Source: Boswellia sacra
Lineage: Eukaryota > Streptophyta > Magnoliopsida > Sapindales > Burseraceae
DNA length: 64,000 nucleotides
Direction: 5' to 3'
Assembly: GCA_013180625.2 (NCBI GenBank)
Contig: SNVD02009237.1
Span: 291,933 to 355,932 of the forward strand
Below are positions 36,032 to 47,841 of the stretch, piece after piece. Position 1 is the first letter of the stretch. The number at the start of each line of letters is the position of its first letter. The translations under genes were made by a program, and so were the position numbers. The notes beneath the pieces were generated by a model that was not told where the DNA came from, searched no databases, and saw only the letters and a program-made list of their open reading frames with translations.

Positions 36032-37571
36032 AGATCCTGGCTCAAGTAGGTTTTGAAGAAGGAAAATTCCTATGAGATATCTGGGAGTGCCTCTGATTGC
36101 TTCCAGACTCTCTAAAAATGATTGCAGCAGTATTATTGACAAGATTATGGCTAGAATTAATCTCTAGTCATCTAGATTTTTATCCTTTGCAGGAAGAAGA
36201 CAGTTAATCCAGTCAGTCCTACATAGCATCCACATTTTCTGGGCCTGCATATTCATACTGCCGAAAGCTATTATTAAAGAAATAAACAGAATTTGCAAGA
36301 ATTTCTTATGGAATGGGTTAGCTGAGTATGTCAAAAGAAGCCCTGTAGCTTGGAAAGACATCTGTTGCCCAATTTCTGAAGGAGGCCTGGGTTTAAAATG
36401 CATTAAGGCCTGGAACAAAGATGCTGTTTCCAAGAACTTATGGAAGCTGCTAACTGATAATAACAGCCTGTGGGCCAAATGGATTAGAGCAAATAAAATC
36501 AGGAATGCTTCAGTGTGGAGTATAAATGCAAATAACAAATCAAGTTGGATTTGGAGGGGAATTCTTCATACTCGAAAGTATGTTAAGAATTTAATACGTT
36601 ATAGCATTAGAGATGGCAAGAAAGTCAGATTTTGGCTGGATCCTTGGGTTGAAAATAAGACAGTAGCTGAGAAGTTCACTGAGATTACAATTGAAGGGTC
36701 GGGCATTCCTAAATGTGCTGTAGTAGGTGACTGCCTTCAAGATGGATTTTGGAATTAGCCAAGAGCTTCATCACAAAATATTGAAGAAGCCTGGAGATAC
36801 ATTTCTACAGCTATCCCCATATCCAGAAGAGGACCTGATCTGATTCAGTGGAAAGGAAATAAACAAGGGAGGATGACAATAGCTAGTGCATGGCATCACA
36901 TTCGGCAGCATAAGGATTCTGTCTTCTAGGCTAAACTGGTTTGGGGTAAAGGCAGAATTCCTAAATTCAGTTTCATACTTTAGCTGATCCTAAGGAAAAG
37001 AGTCAAGACTAAAGATTTAATGTTTAAATGGGGAGTAGTGGATACTGACAGTTGTGTCCTATGTAAGCAAGGCAGAGAGACAATTGATCATTGTTTTTAC
37101 TCTTATCCTTTTACTGCAAATGTCTGGTCCAGAATATTCACTGCCTGCAATTTAAATCCCAGAAGCAAGAGCTGGAACAGACTAGTGAGTTTGTTCTGCA
37201 GGAAGGCCTCTGGTAAGAGCAAGCTAGCTTGCTTCAGAAGAGTGGTGTTGGCTGCTACAGCTTATCACATATGGAAGACCAGGAATAAAACAATCTTTGA
37301 AAACAAGGCACCTAATATAGATACAACTATTAATAGTATAAGATATAGTATACTGCTTAAATACAGTAATGTAAATCATTTGGATTCTTTGTATAGTCTT
37401 ATTCAGAAGGTTCAGAGTAATTGATAAAAGAAGATTTTTGTTGGTTATCAGCAGGCAAAGAACTGCTGTGTTTCTTAGTTAGGATGTAATTTTTTCAAGG
37501 TTATACCCTTGACGGTTTTTTTCTTATTGCTTATAAGAGCAATAAAGCTTTGGTGTTTCATACCAAAAAAA
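36032..37571 (+). mobile_element. 5'-truncated LINE with poly-A tail
   Basis: Only the 3' end of ORF2 is present. Pieces read MRYLGVPLIASRLS, then ACIFILPKAIIKEIN, GGLGLKCIKAWNKDA, FWLDPWVENKTVAEKF, CVLCKQGRETIDHCFYSYPF and AAYHIWKTRNKTIFENKAP-like residues (37020-37424). This is the reverse transcriptase tail followed by the zinc-binding zf-RVT domain (CxxC...HCF). Two or three stops and frameshifts lie at 36090, 36756 and 36930-36980. The 3' end has AATAAAG and an A tract at 37564-37571. A 19-bp target duplication flanks it. The missing 5' part is typical of target-primed insertion. Confidence 0.92.
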
Positions 37572-37590
37572 AAATATTTTCTTGTTTTAG

Positions 37591-39328
37591 TCTTAGGAGT
37601 TTCTGTGCTCAATTACTCGCCAATGCACAAGCTACAGTGGCTGCTGAGAATAACATGGTTCATCCCTAAGACCCCTCCTTCTCTATTCCCCAAGATTCAA
37701 TTCCTGTTGTTCTCCTTTTTGACTAAATTTCTTGCTTTCTTGTGCTTCTTTGAATTGCAAAAACAAGTTTGTGTTAATGTGGATAAATCAACTGTACTTC
37801 TTGATGGAGTTGGAGTTGGTAAGAGAGCGGATCCAGCAAAGGTAGCTCAGAAGAAAGTCGTCGTTAAACCAAAGCCTAAAGAAGTGATTGAAATAAGCCC
37901 TGACAGAAAGAAGCAAGTCAAGGATAAAAAGAAAGAGAAATCTGCTCTTTTGAATAAGAAGAAGGAGGTAGAAGTAGCTTCTGTGAACAAGAAGAAGGAG
38001 GTAGAAGCAGTAGCAGCATTATCCAAGAAGACATCACAGACTCTTACTTCAGTACTTACTGCCAGAAGCAAGGAAGCTTACGGTCTGGCTCAGAAGCCAA
38101 AAGAGCAGATTATTGGTATTGATGCAAAAGATGTTAACAATGATTTGGCTAGAGTCGAATATGTTAAAGACATTTACAAGTTCTACAAGCTAGTAGAGAT
38201 ATTATATTACTGTTCTTGCTCAGCTTTACTGTATATGTTTTTTTTTTGTGTATTTCAAGTTCTGTATCTGATATTCTTAGTGTTTGTTTAATTGATGTTG
38301 CAGAATGAAAACAGGCCACACAACTATATGCGTTTACAGACAGAAATTAATGAGAAAATGAGAGCCATTTTGATAGATTGGTTGATAGATGTTCATAACA
38401 AGTTCGAGCTTTCATCTGAGACTCTCTATCTAACCATCAACATAATTGATCGTTTCCTAGCGGTGAAGATTGTGCATAAGAGGGAACTGCAGTTGGTGGG
38501 TATGGGCGCCATGCTTAGAGCTTCCAAGTATGAAGAAATCTGGGCACCCGCGGTAGCTGTTTGATTGTTGTTATTCGATATCTTTTTCAGTCTGTTCTTT
38601 TGGTATTTAAAGACCTTGCTTAACCGTAAAATGAAATGAAAATATTACAGGTCATTGATCTTGTATGCATTGCAGACAAAGCTTACTCTCATCAACAGGT
38701 ACTGGTAATGGAGAAAACTATACTGGGAAAACTTGAATGGACCTTGACAGTACCTACCCATTATGTATTTCTAGCTCAGTTCATCAAGGCATCTATTCCT
38801 GATCAGCAAGTAAGTAATATTTACTCTCTAAAGCTGTAAACCTAAAAACTCTTTTTGTTGGAACTGTTATTCTTATTTATATGTATTTGGTTTTGTTTTC
38901 ACCTGTTTAGATGGAGAACATGGTGTATTTTCTTGCTGAGTTGGGCATGATGAATTATGATACTCTAATCTTTTGCTCATCAATGGTTGCTGCGTCAGTT
39001 GTTTATGTTGCTCGTTGCACACTAAACAAGACTCCTATTTGGACCAGGACACTCAAGCTTCATACCGGTTTCTCAGAAGCACAGCTCATGTAAGTCATCT
39101 TAATACTATGTTTCTCCTTTGCTTTAATTATTAATATTAAACTAAGACTTAAATACTATGTTTCTTCATACCAGGGATTGTGCTAGACTTCTAGTGGACT
39201 TCCACTCAAAAGTTTCGCAAAGTAAGCTTCAGGTTGTGTATAAAAAGCACTCAAGTTCTCAGCGTGGAGCCGTTGCCCTGCTTCCACCAGCCAAAAGTCT
39301 CCTGTCTGCTGATATTTCCACAGCTTAA
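37591..39328 (+). pseudogene. B1-type mitotic cyclin lacking its first exon
   Basis: CYCB1 activates CDK at G2/M. Pieces are 37591-37654 (RSFCAQLLANAQATVAAEN), about 37760-38200 (QVCVNVDKSTV, GKRADPAKVAQKKV and SVLTARSKEAYGLAQKPKE), 38304-38552 ([20 protein letters not shown]), 38651-38809 (YSHQQVLVMEKTILGKLEW), 38911-39089 (MENMVYFLAELGMMNYDTL) and 39175-39328 (SSSQRGAVALLPPAKSLLS, ending at TAA). The cyclin box and C-terminal box are complete. The N-terminal exon, with the start and destruction-box region, is absent. The expected acceptor before QVCVNV reads GCAA, and the donor after YKFYKLVE reads AT instead of GT. The last four exons keep clean borders. Confidence 0.85.
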
Positions 39329-39600
39329 TTCAGTGCTTTACTGGAATGATCAGTGTTTAATTTTATTGTCAGTTTCTCTGCAACATAGAAGCAAGGCATT
39401 TAATTTTCAAAAAAAAAAAAAAACCAATGAGGCTCTGATTTGTCAGGGAAACATTATTCTTTGAAGTGCAATATATAATCCTTTATTTTTTATTTCCAAA
39501 ATTTTATTTGTGTAGTTAATCCTGCTACATTTTGGTTACCCTTCTACTCCTGAAAGCAATTGTTATTCATAGCTGTTACAACTTTTTTTTTGTTTCTGCA

Positions 39601-40896
39601 GTTGAAAATCCGAAATGACTTTGATCCAGTTCTTTCGCCAGAGAGTTCACCGTTTGTTTTAAAGAGTAACAACCAAGTCTGTGCATTTAATTCTGCCCTC
39701 GACTTATACATGGTGATTGGCTAATGGCATACTTATACCTTTGTGGTCAACAACAGGTCTCATATCAAGATATTTTTAAAATTCTTGACTCTGCAAAGTT
39801 CTGCAGCTCTGTTCAGAATTTCATTGATATATACCTAAGGCTTCCTGGAAGTGCTGCTAATGGGCAATTGGCCGAGAGTGACTGCATTCGTGTGAGAATA
39901 TGTGAAGGTAGATTTGCATTGCTGATCGTGAGGTTAATGTCAAAATTTGTTTAAATTATATTTCCTCTGTTTTATATATTGGTTGTGCTTTTTCTTTTGG
40001 AAATTATAGTGAATTCCTGATTCTTTTTTTCTTCTGATCTGTTTAGCCTATAAGAGAAGGGAATTTCATAATTCAACCCAAAATGGACTTTGATATTAGC
40101 ATTAGTACTGTTGCTGGCCTTCTTAACCTTGGGTAAGTCAAATATTTATCAATAGTTTAAAATTTTAATAAGCATTAATTTTCAATCCTCTATTATCATG
40201 CCATCTTAGATTTCTTGCCATGTGTTTATAATTACTTCCAATGTAACTTATTCTGCCATTGGAGAAACGCAATGAACAGTCTATGGTCTACCTTATTCTG
40301 TCACTGGGGAAAGAAAATGAACAGTCTACCTAAACCTAACATAAAGTATTGGTGATTTATTGTTATTGGAGCCAAGGATCAAGTTGCATTCTCAATATCA
40401 TTAGTTCCTTTGTGCTAGCATGCGTCAATATGTTTATTAAGCTAAGAATAGTATAAAGAGGATGGAATGAGGAATATCTGAAGACTAGCTTTACCAACAG
40501 AGAGGGTAAAATAGTAATAACAAGAGGGCATCAGCCGGCATATTAGAGCTTTGCTAAAGGATCATATTATGCGGGAGCTTGGGTCTAAAATGGTTCAAAA
40601 TAAAGGTTTTTGCTTTTTTTAGCTTGAGGATGAAGGGGACTGATATGACCTCTCTGGAGATAAGAGTACCATAAGCTTGAGTCTCAGCATGCTTTGAACA
40701 CCATCTATTTTCTTGCTTCTTTCTGTTACATGCAGCACATGATTAAATGAATTTTCTGTGTACTTTAGCTCTCTTTGTTGGTCCTTCAGTTTAATGCTTT
40801 AATGTTGTTAGATCTATTTAAAATGATGGGAACTTGATGTTCTTTTGTCTTGTCAGGTATCAAGCTGTAGCTTATATTGAAGCATCAGCATTTATC
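39601..40896 (+). pseudogene. Unidentified host-gene fragment, four exon-like pieces
   Basis: Four exon-like segments with AG/GT borders follow the cyclin on the same strand: 39601-39711 (LKIRNDFDPVLSPESSPFVL), 39756-39906 (VSYQDIFKILDSAKFCSSV and SDCIRVRICE), 40047-40133 (NFIIQPKMDFDISISTVAGL) and 40858-40896 (YQAVAYIEASAFI). The first three are open. The last is cut by a copia LTR at 40897. I do not recognise the protein. Two near copies of a 45-bp phrase (ATTCTG...GAACAGTCTA, about 40251 and 40293) lie in the third intron. All four pieces may belong to one gene; that is inferred only from spacing and strand. Confidence 0.5.
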
Positions 40897-42696
40897 TGTT
40901 AGCCCTAAGGCTACATGATAATTTTGATGATAACAATACACATTGATTCATTGTGATTTACTAACATGTTTATTTATGTGCAAGAGTAATATCATTGAAA
41001 TAATTATAAAATCAAAAAGAGGCTTATTAAAATGAAGTGTTGAAGCTAAGGAGAAGACTACATGTTAAAGGCACCAAAGTTTAAGTACAAGGTTTGATTC
41101 AAGGAATGTGACACATGAGCAATGTTTAATCAATTGGTCATATATTTCTCTACAAATACCCAAATTACATGATTCTTGATCCTTTGAAAAGCTTACTCAA
41201 TTTATAACATTTCATATGTTTTAAAGAAATTCAAATTTTAAGTGTAAGATCGTCCAAATCATCATGCAAGTTGAAAGACAAATGGAAGCAGCTGACATGA
41301 GCACCGAATACTCTTTTGGACATATCTTGAGCTAGAAAAATCAAAATGACTTGATTCTTGTGGCATTAGAAAGATGACTTAATGGGGCACATTTCATATT
41401 TTTGAAGAAATTCAAATTTCAAATGGAAGGCCGACATAATTGACATGCAATTCGGTGGACTGACACAGAGAAGAAAAATCAACTCACATGAGCACCGAAT
41501 GGTGTTTTGGCCATATCTTAAGATAGAGATATCCAAAAACTCTTGAATCTTAATGTTTTGGAAAGCTTATTCAAATATGAAGATCTTTTATGTTTTGAAG
41601 AAATTCAAATTTCAAACGGAAGGCTGACAGAATTATCATTCAATTCGGTGGACTGACACATGGAGGAAAATCAAGTCACATGAGCACCGAATGGTGTTTT
41701 GGCCATATCTTGAGCTACAGATATCCAAATGACTTGATTCTTGATGCGTTGGAAAGCTTGTTCAAATGTGCAGATCTTTATGTTTTGCAGATTTTCAAAT
41801 TTCAAATGAAACATTGACAAAAATGGCAGACAAAATACAGTTTTTATGGTGGGCAGAAAATGTGAGATGGTGCTTCACTGATTAAGTTCATCTCATTTGC
41901 CTATAAAAGGAGCCCTTCTCCCATGCATTCAGCAAGTGCAAGAGAAGCATCTATCAAGCAAAAAAAAAAAACAAGAGAAATATCCAATCTAGAGAGCTTT
42001 TATATTATTTATCTACTCTTTGAAGAGAGTTATACTTTTGTTGTAAAAAATTATCTTTGTTCTTGTATTGTGGTGAGAGTGAGATATTATTGTAAAGGAT
42101 AATAGTTATCCTTGAGAGAACTCTTGTGTGTTAGCAAGAGTTGAAGGAAGTTGCCTTGGTGAGGTTGTTCATCAAGAAGAACTCTTGGTGTGGTGTTATC
42201 AAGGGTTGAAGGAAAGTGCCTTGGTGAGGTTGTTCATCAAGAAGAACTCTTGGTGTGGTGTTATCAAGAGTTGAAGGAAGTTGCCTTGGTGAGGTTGTTC
42301 ATCAGAAGAACTCTTGGTGTGGTGTTATCAAGAGTTGGAAGAAAAAGTCTTGGTGAGATTGTTCATCAAGCAAGTTGTAAAGATTTCTACAACTTAGTGG
42401 AAAGCTTAGCTCGTGGAGCTAGGAGGCACGTGGACGTAGCAAGGTTTGCCGAACCACGTAATTGAGTTGTGCACTCTCTCTATCCTTTCCTCTTTACATT
42501 ACTTGCACTTGTGATTGTTCATTATTATTATTCTTTTGATTACATCTTTGATAAATTCTAATTTCATCTTCTTCACCTTTATTCTCAAAGAAAGAGTGAA
42601 CTAATTTTGATCTTTCAAGAAAAGTTTTCTAAATCCGTTTTGATAAATAAAAACCCAATTCACCCCCCCTCTTAGGTTGCCATACCTGGGTCAACA
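40897..42696 (+). repeat. 5' LTR, 1.8-kb copia family
   Basis: The LTR runs TGTTAGCCC...GGGTCAACA and contains a TATA box within GCCTATAAAAGGAGCC near 41899. Three ~190-bp units, each with an ATGAGCACCGAAT-like phrase, lie near 41297, 41487 and 41679. The 65-bp minisatellite has three anchors (42175, 42240, 42304). Its last unit is 64 bp. Confidence 0.93.
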
Positions 42697-42698
42697 AG

Positions 42699-42710
42699 TG
42701 GTATCAGAGC
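42699..42710 (+). other. Primer-binding site, initiator tRNA-Met type
   Basis: TGGTATCAGAGC lies two bases after the 5' LTR. It is the exact primer-binding site seen in many plant copia elements. It fixes the plus orientation of this LTR family. Confidence 0.93.
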
Positions 42711-42751
42711 AAGGTTGCTCAATTTTTTAAATCTTAATCGATTTTTGAGCT

Positions 42752-44089
42752 ATGGCAACTTGTAATTCAACTTCATATGTTGAGGGACTTTCTATCTCTA
42801 GACCTCCATTTAATGGAGAAGGGATGTTACTATTGGAAAAACTAGAATGGAGTATAGTCTGAACTCTTTTGATTATGATTTAGGTCTATTGTTTTGGAAG
42901 GACCTTTTGTCCCTACCAAAATTGAAAATGGGGAATGCATGCTTAAAGAACCTAAAGAGTTTAGTGAAGATGATAAAAAGAAATTGAGTTTGAATGCTAA
43001 AGATATGAATGTGTTATATTGTGCTTTAGAAGAAATGAGTTTAATTAGATATCTACTTGGTCTACGCACAAGAAATATGGCACACACTTGAATTAACTCT
43101 TTAATGAAGGACACTAGTCAAGTTAAAGAATCCAAAATTAGTATGCTAGTTCATAGTTATGAGCTTTATAAGATGAAAACGGATGAATCAATTTCTGAAA
43201 TGTTTACTAGATTTACGGATATTATTAATAGTTTGAAATCTCTTGGTAAATCTTATTCTAATGTTGAAATGGTGAGAAAGATTCTTAGATGTTTACCAAA
43301 ATCTTGGGAGCCAAAGGGACGGGCAATTGACTAAGAAGCAAAGGACCTCACAAATACATTAGAAGAAACTTGTGTGGTTCTCTCAGGACTATGAAATAAT
43401 TGAAGGAGAATGAAGAAGAAGATTGCAAAGTGGCCACATGTGCTTTCATGGATTAAGAGGAAAATGAGATAAGTATTCTAAACCATGATCCTAAGCTTTC
43501 ATAAGATGAATTACTTGAAGCATTCCAAAATTTACATGTGCAAGTTGATAAACAAAATTCAAAAATCAATGCTTTCAAAAAGAAGTCAAAAGTCATGTTA
43601 TCTCAATTAGAAGAGTTGGTGGAAATAAATGAAACTTTAGAAAATGAAAATGAAATTTTAAGGCAAAAAGATTTTGAAAGTTTGGAAAGTCAAATACATT
43701 TATTAAAAACTGAAAATGAGATTTTAAAACAAAAAGATTTTGATAAATTAGAGAAAGAAAATGCTATTTTGGAAAAGGAAAATAATGACTTAAGAAATAT
43801 TGTTGATAGTTTTACTAAAAGTACAAAAAATTTGAATTCTATGTTACAAAACCAAAGGTGTATTTTTTATAAAAGAGGGTTAGGATATAAAACTCATAAA
43901 AATCAAAAGTATTTTAAAAACTATTTTGCTCATGCATCTTCTAGGAATAATCCTAATCATTCATGTATTTATTGTGGAAGAAAGGGACACAAAGTGCATT
44001 CTTGTTATATTAAGAGAAATCCTAATTTGAAACAAATATGGCTTCTAAAAAGTACTATAACTAACCCCCAAGGACCTAAGAACATTTGA
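42752..44089 (+). pseudogene. Copia gag with coiled coil and zinc knuckle
   Basis: Translation from the ATG at 42752 begins MATCNSTSYVEGLSISRPP. Capsid pieces follow in other frames (EGPFVPTKIENGECMLK, then MKTDESISEMFTRFTDIIN and LRCLPKSWEPKGRAI, 42894-43334). The second part, 43538-44089, is one open frame of about 183 codons. Its first 100 residues are a strong coiled coil rich in E, K and L (LENENEILRQKDFESLE repeated in variants). A CCHC knuckle comes next (CIYCGRKGHKVHSC, about 43966). Frameshifts and stops near 42860, 43090 and 43335 break gag as a whole. Confidence 0.88.
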
Positions 44090-44139
44090 GTACCAAAAAG
44101 TCGCTCTTTGAGTATTGATTGTAGAAACAAAGGAGTGGC

Positions 44140-45732
44140 AAATACAAGTGGTACTTAGATAGCGGATGCTCAAGGCATATGACCAGAGATGCCTCCAAGT
44201 TCTCAAGATTAATCATGAAGAAAGGAGGATATGTGACCTTCGGTGATAATGCCAAAGGAAGGGTAATCGGACATGGTGATATTGGTAACCCTTTTTCACC
44301 TATTATTAAAGATGTTTTGCTTGTTCATGGTTTAAAACATGATTTGATTAGTATTAGTCAATTGTATGATAAGGGATATTTTATTACTTTTGAGCCTAAT
44401 AGATGTGTGATTAAGGATGTTAGTAACAATAAGACATTATTTGTTGGTAATAGATGTGGTAATATTTATACAATTGATATTGATGTTAATGATCATGTAG
44501 AAAATTGTTTCATTGTTAATGATGATGCTTGGTTATGGCATAGAAGGTTAGGTCATGCTAGCATGGACACAATTTCAAAAATTTCTAAAAATGATTTAGT
44601 TGATGGTCTTCCAACAATAAAATTTGAAAAGGATAAGATTTGTGATGCTTGTCAATTTGGAAAACAAGTGAGAACTTCTTTTAAACAAAAGAAATTTATT
44701 TCAACAAATAACCTCTACAATTACTTCATTTGGATTTATTTGGACCATCAAGAACTCAAAGCCTTGGTGGAAAGTATTATGTTTTTGTTATTGTGGATGA
44801 TTATTCAAGATTCACTTGGGTATTATTCTTGAAAACTCAAAATGAGGCCATACAAGCTTTTTCAAAATTTGCAAAAAGAGTCCAAAATCAACAGGGCATT
44901 CTATTGTATCCATTAGAAGTGATCATGGTGGGAAGTAGACAATGTATGGTTGGAAAATCTTTGGGAGAAAATTGGTTTTGAACATAATTTTTCTGCACCT
45001 AGAACTCCGCAACAAAATGGTGTTGTTGAGAGAAAAAATAAGACTATCCAAGAAATGGCTAAGACCATGTTACTTGAAAATAATTTGCCAAAATATTTTT
45101 GGGCCGAAGCCGTTAATACCGCATGCTTTATACTCAATAGAGTCCATATTAGAGCTTTAATAAAGAAAACTCCTTATGAACTTTGGAAAGGAATAAAACC
45201 CAACATTGGATTTTTTAAAGTTTTTGGATGTAAATGTTTTATTTTAAACACTAAGGATAACCTTGGAAAATTTGATGCAAAAGCCGATGTTGGAATTTTT
45301 GTTGGCTACTCCAACCATAGTAAAGCATATAGAGTTTTTAACAAAAAGACTCTTACTATTGAAGAATCTATGCATGTTGAATTTGATGAAACTAATGTAA
45401 TTTCTTCAAAGAATTTAGATGATGATATTATTGAGGTAGAAAAGCAAATCAAGGAATCAAGGCTTGATGAAAAGAGCCAAGATGAATTACAACTTCAACA
45501 AGAAAAGCTTGAGGAAGTAATTGATTATTCCCAAGATTATCAAAGGAATGAAGGTATGCAAAAGATCACCCTAAAAGATCTCATTATTGGTGAACCATCA
45601 CAAGGTATGAGAACTAGATCTTCTTTTAGAAACTTTTGTAATCATTTTGCATTTGTCTCTCAATTTGAACCAAAATCTTTTAAAGAAGCCGAAAATGAGG
45701 AAAGTTGGATTTGGCTATGCAAGAAGAATTGA
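44140..45732 (+). pseudogene. Copia protease, pre-integrase and integrase
   Basis: The frame opens with LDSGCSRHMTRDASKF near 44155, the protease active site (DSG). GLKHDLISISQLYDKGYF follows. The pre-integrase zinc part is WLWHRRLGHASMDTI and KICDACQFGKQ (44530-44660). The integrase core is DLFGPSRT and VIVDDYSRFTWVLF (44730-44830), then PRTPQQNGVVERKNKTIQEM (about 45000). The tail has LPKYFWAEAVNTACFILNRV and FGCKCFILNTKD. Frameshifts lie near 44715 and 44910. The sequence then breaks near 45733, and the RT domain is absent. The pieces are unusually open for this window. Confidence 0.88.
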
Positions 45733-46077
45733 ACCAATTTGAGAGAAATCAAGTTTGAGAATTAGTCCCTAGACCCACATATGACTAAACCCCTTAGTCA
45801 AGATAGATTTTATATAATTAGAAGAGAATTAGGTATGTTGGATATGTCTTAATTTTGCTTTTATATGATAATCTTTGAATGGTAGCATATGTTAAGGGGG
45901 AGAATATATTAGGGAGGAGTAGTAATTTGATTACATCTTTGGATGATAACAAAAGGGGGAGAAATGGGTGGTTTGGATTGCTATATTCATAACACGTGCC
46001 ATTTTTTTGTTATTCTTTATTTATTTTCATTCTTGATTTGAGCTATTATTTTAAAGACAATTCAATGTTGTCATCAT

Positions 46078-46096
46078 CAAAAAGGAGAGGAGAGAT
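46078..46096 (+). other. Polypurine tract of the 1.8-kb LTR copia element
   Basis: AAAAAGGAGAGGAGAGAT lies immediately before the 3' LTR start TGTTAGCC. This is the expected plus-strand primer. The stretch 45783-46077 between the integrase break and this tract is untranslated. Confidence 0.8.
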
Positions 46097-47841
46097 TGTT
46101 AGCCCTAAGGCTACATGATAATTTTTATGATAACAATACACATTGATTCATTGTGATTTACTAACATGTTTATTTATGTGCAAGAGTAATATCATTGAAA
46201 TAATTGTAATATCAAGAAAAGGATTATTAAAATGAAGTGTTGAAGCTAAGGAGAAGACTACATGTTAAAGGCACCAAAGTTTAAGAACAAGGTTTGATTC
46301 AAGGAATGTGACACATGAGCAATGTTCAATCAATTGGTCATATATTTCTTTACAGATGTCCAAATGACGTGATTCTTGAGCCTTTGGAAAGTTACTCAAT
46401 TTATAACATTTCATATGTTTTAAAGAAAATTCAAATTTTAAGTGTAAGATCGTCCAAATCATCATGCAAGTTGAAAGACAAATGGAGCAGATGACATGCA
46501 GCACCGAATACTCTTTTGGAAATATCTTGAGCTGAGAAAAAATCAAAATTGACTTTGATTTCTTATGGCATTAGAAGATGACTTAAATGGGGCACATTCA
46601 TATGTTTTGAAAAAATTCAAATTTCAAACAGAAGGCCGACATAATTGACATTCAATTCGGTGGACTGACACAAAGAAGAAAATCAACTCACATGAGCACC
46701 GAATGGTGTTTTGGCCATATCTTAAGATAGAGATATCCAATTGCTTTTATTCTTAATGTTTTGGAAAGCTTATTCAAATATGAAGATCTTTTATGTTTTG
46801 AAGAAAGTCAAATTTCAAATGAAAGGCTGACAGAATTATCATTCAAGTCAGTGGACAGACACATGGAAGAAAAATCAAGTCACTTGAGCACCGAATGGTG
46901 TTTTGGTCATATCTTGAGCTATAGATATCCAAATGACTTAGTTCTTGATGCGTTAGAAAGCTTATTCAAATGTTCAGATCTTTTATGTTTTAAAGATTTT
47001 CAAATTTCAAACGGAACATTGACAAAAATGGCAGACAAAATTACGGTTTTTATGGTGGGCAGAAAATTTGGAGATGGTGTCTTCACTTGATTAAGTTCAT
47101 CTCATTTATCTATAAAAGGAGCCATTCTCCCATGCATTCAACAAGTGCAAGAGAAGCATTTTATCACCAAAAAATAAGAGAAATATCAAGTCTAGAGAGT
47201 TTTATATTCTTTATCTACTCTTTGAAGAGAGTTGTACTTTTGTTGTAAAAATGATCTCTTTGTTCTTGTATTGTGGTGAGAGTGAGATATTATTGTACAG
47301 GATAATAGTTATCCTTGAGAGAACTCTTGTTGTGTGTTATCAAGAGTTGAAGGAAGTTGCCTTGGTGAGGTTGTTCATCAAGAAGAACTCTTGGTGTGAT
47401 GTTATCAAGGGTTGAAGGAAGTTGCCTTGGTGAGGTTGTTCATCAAGAAGAACTCTTGGTGTGGTTTTATCAAGAGTTGGAAGAAAAAGTCTTGGTGAGG
47501 TTGTTCATGAAGCAAGTTGTAAAGATTTATACAACTTAGTGGAAAGCTTAGCTCGTGGAGCTAGGAGCCCGTGGACGTAGGCAAGGTTTGCCGAACCACG
47601 TAAATTGAGTTTGCACTCTCTCTATCCCTATCCTCTTTATGTTTACTTGCACTTGTAATTGTTCATTATTGTTATTCTCTTAATTGCATCTTAGATCTCT
47701 TCTAATTTCATCTTCTTCACCTTTATTCTCAAAAGAAAGAGTGAACTAATTTTGATCTTTCAAGAAAAGTTTTACAAATCCGTTTTGATAAATAAAAACC
47801 CAATTCACCCCCCCTCGTGGGTTGCCATACCTGGGTCAACA
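46097..47841 (+). repeat. 3' LTR, 1.8-kb copia family
   Basis: This is collinear with 40897-42696 but about 55 bp shorter. It has only two 65-bp minisatellite anchors (47381, 47446). It ends ACCTGGGTCAACA at 47841 and is followed at once by copia RT sequence of another element. A TATA box (CTATAAAAGGAGCC) lies near 47109. Confidence 0.92.

Larger units (their letters stand above)
40897..47841 (+). mobile_element. Copia element with 1.8-kb LTRs, deleted for RT and RNase H
   Basis: Both LTRs belong to the family of the solo LTRs at 25448 and 56757. Inside are a TGGTATCAGAGC primer-binding site, gag, a coiled-coil/zinc-knuckle segment, protease, integrase, and a polypurine tract before the 3' LTR. 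About 2 kb of reverse transcriptase and RNase H are missing after the integrase tail (near 45780). The long LTRs and coiled-coil gag suggest a Sirevirus/Tork-like lineage. The left flank TTATC (40892-40896) does not match the right flank GTCTC (47842-47846). The right flank is a different copia element. Confidence 0.88.

Noticed and set aside
42190..42465. 91-codon open frame through the minisatellite of the 5' LTR, and a similar one at 57955-58137
   Set aside because: The 65-bp unit shifts phase at each repeat, and the frames differ between LTR copies. They are by-products of the repeat, not genes.
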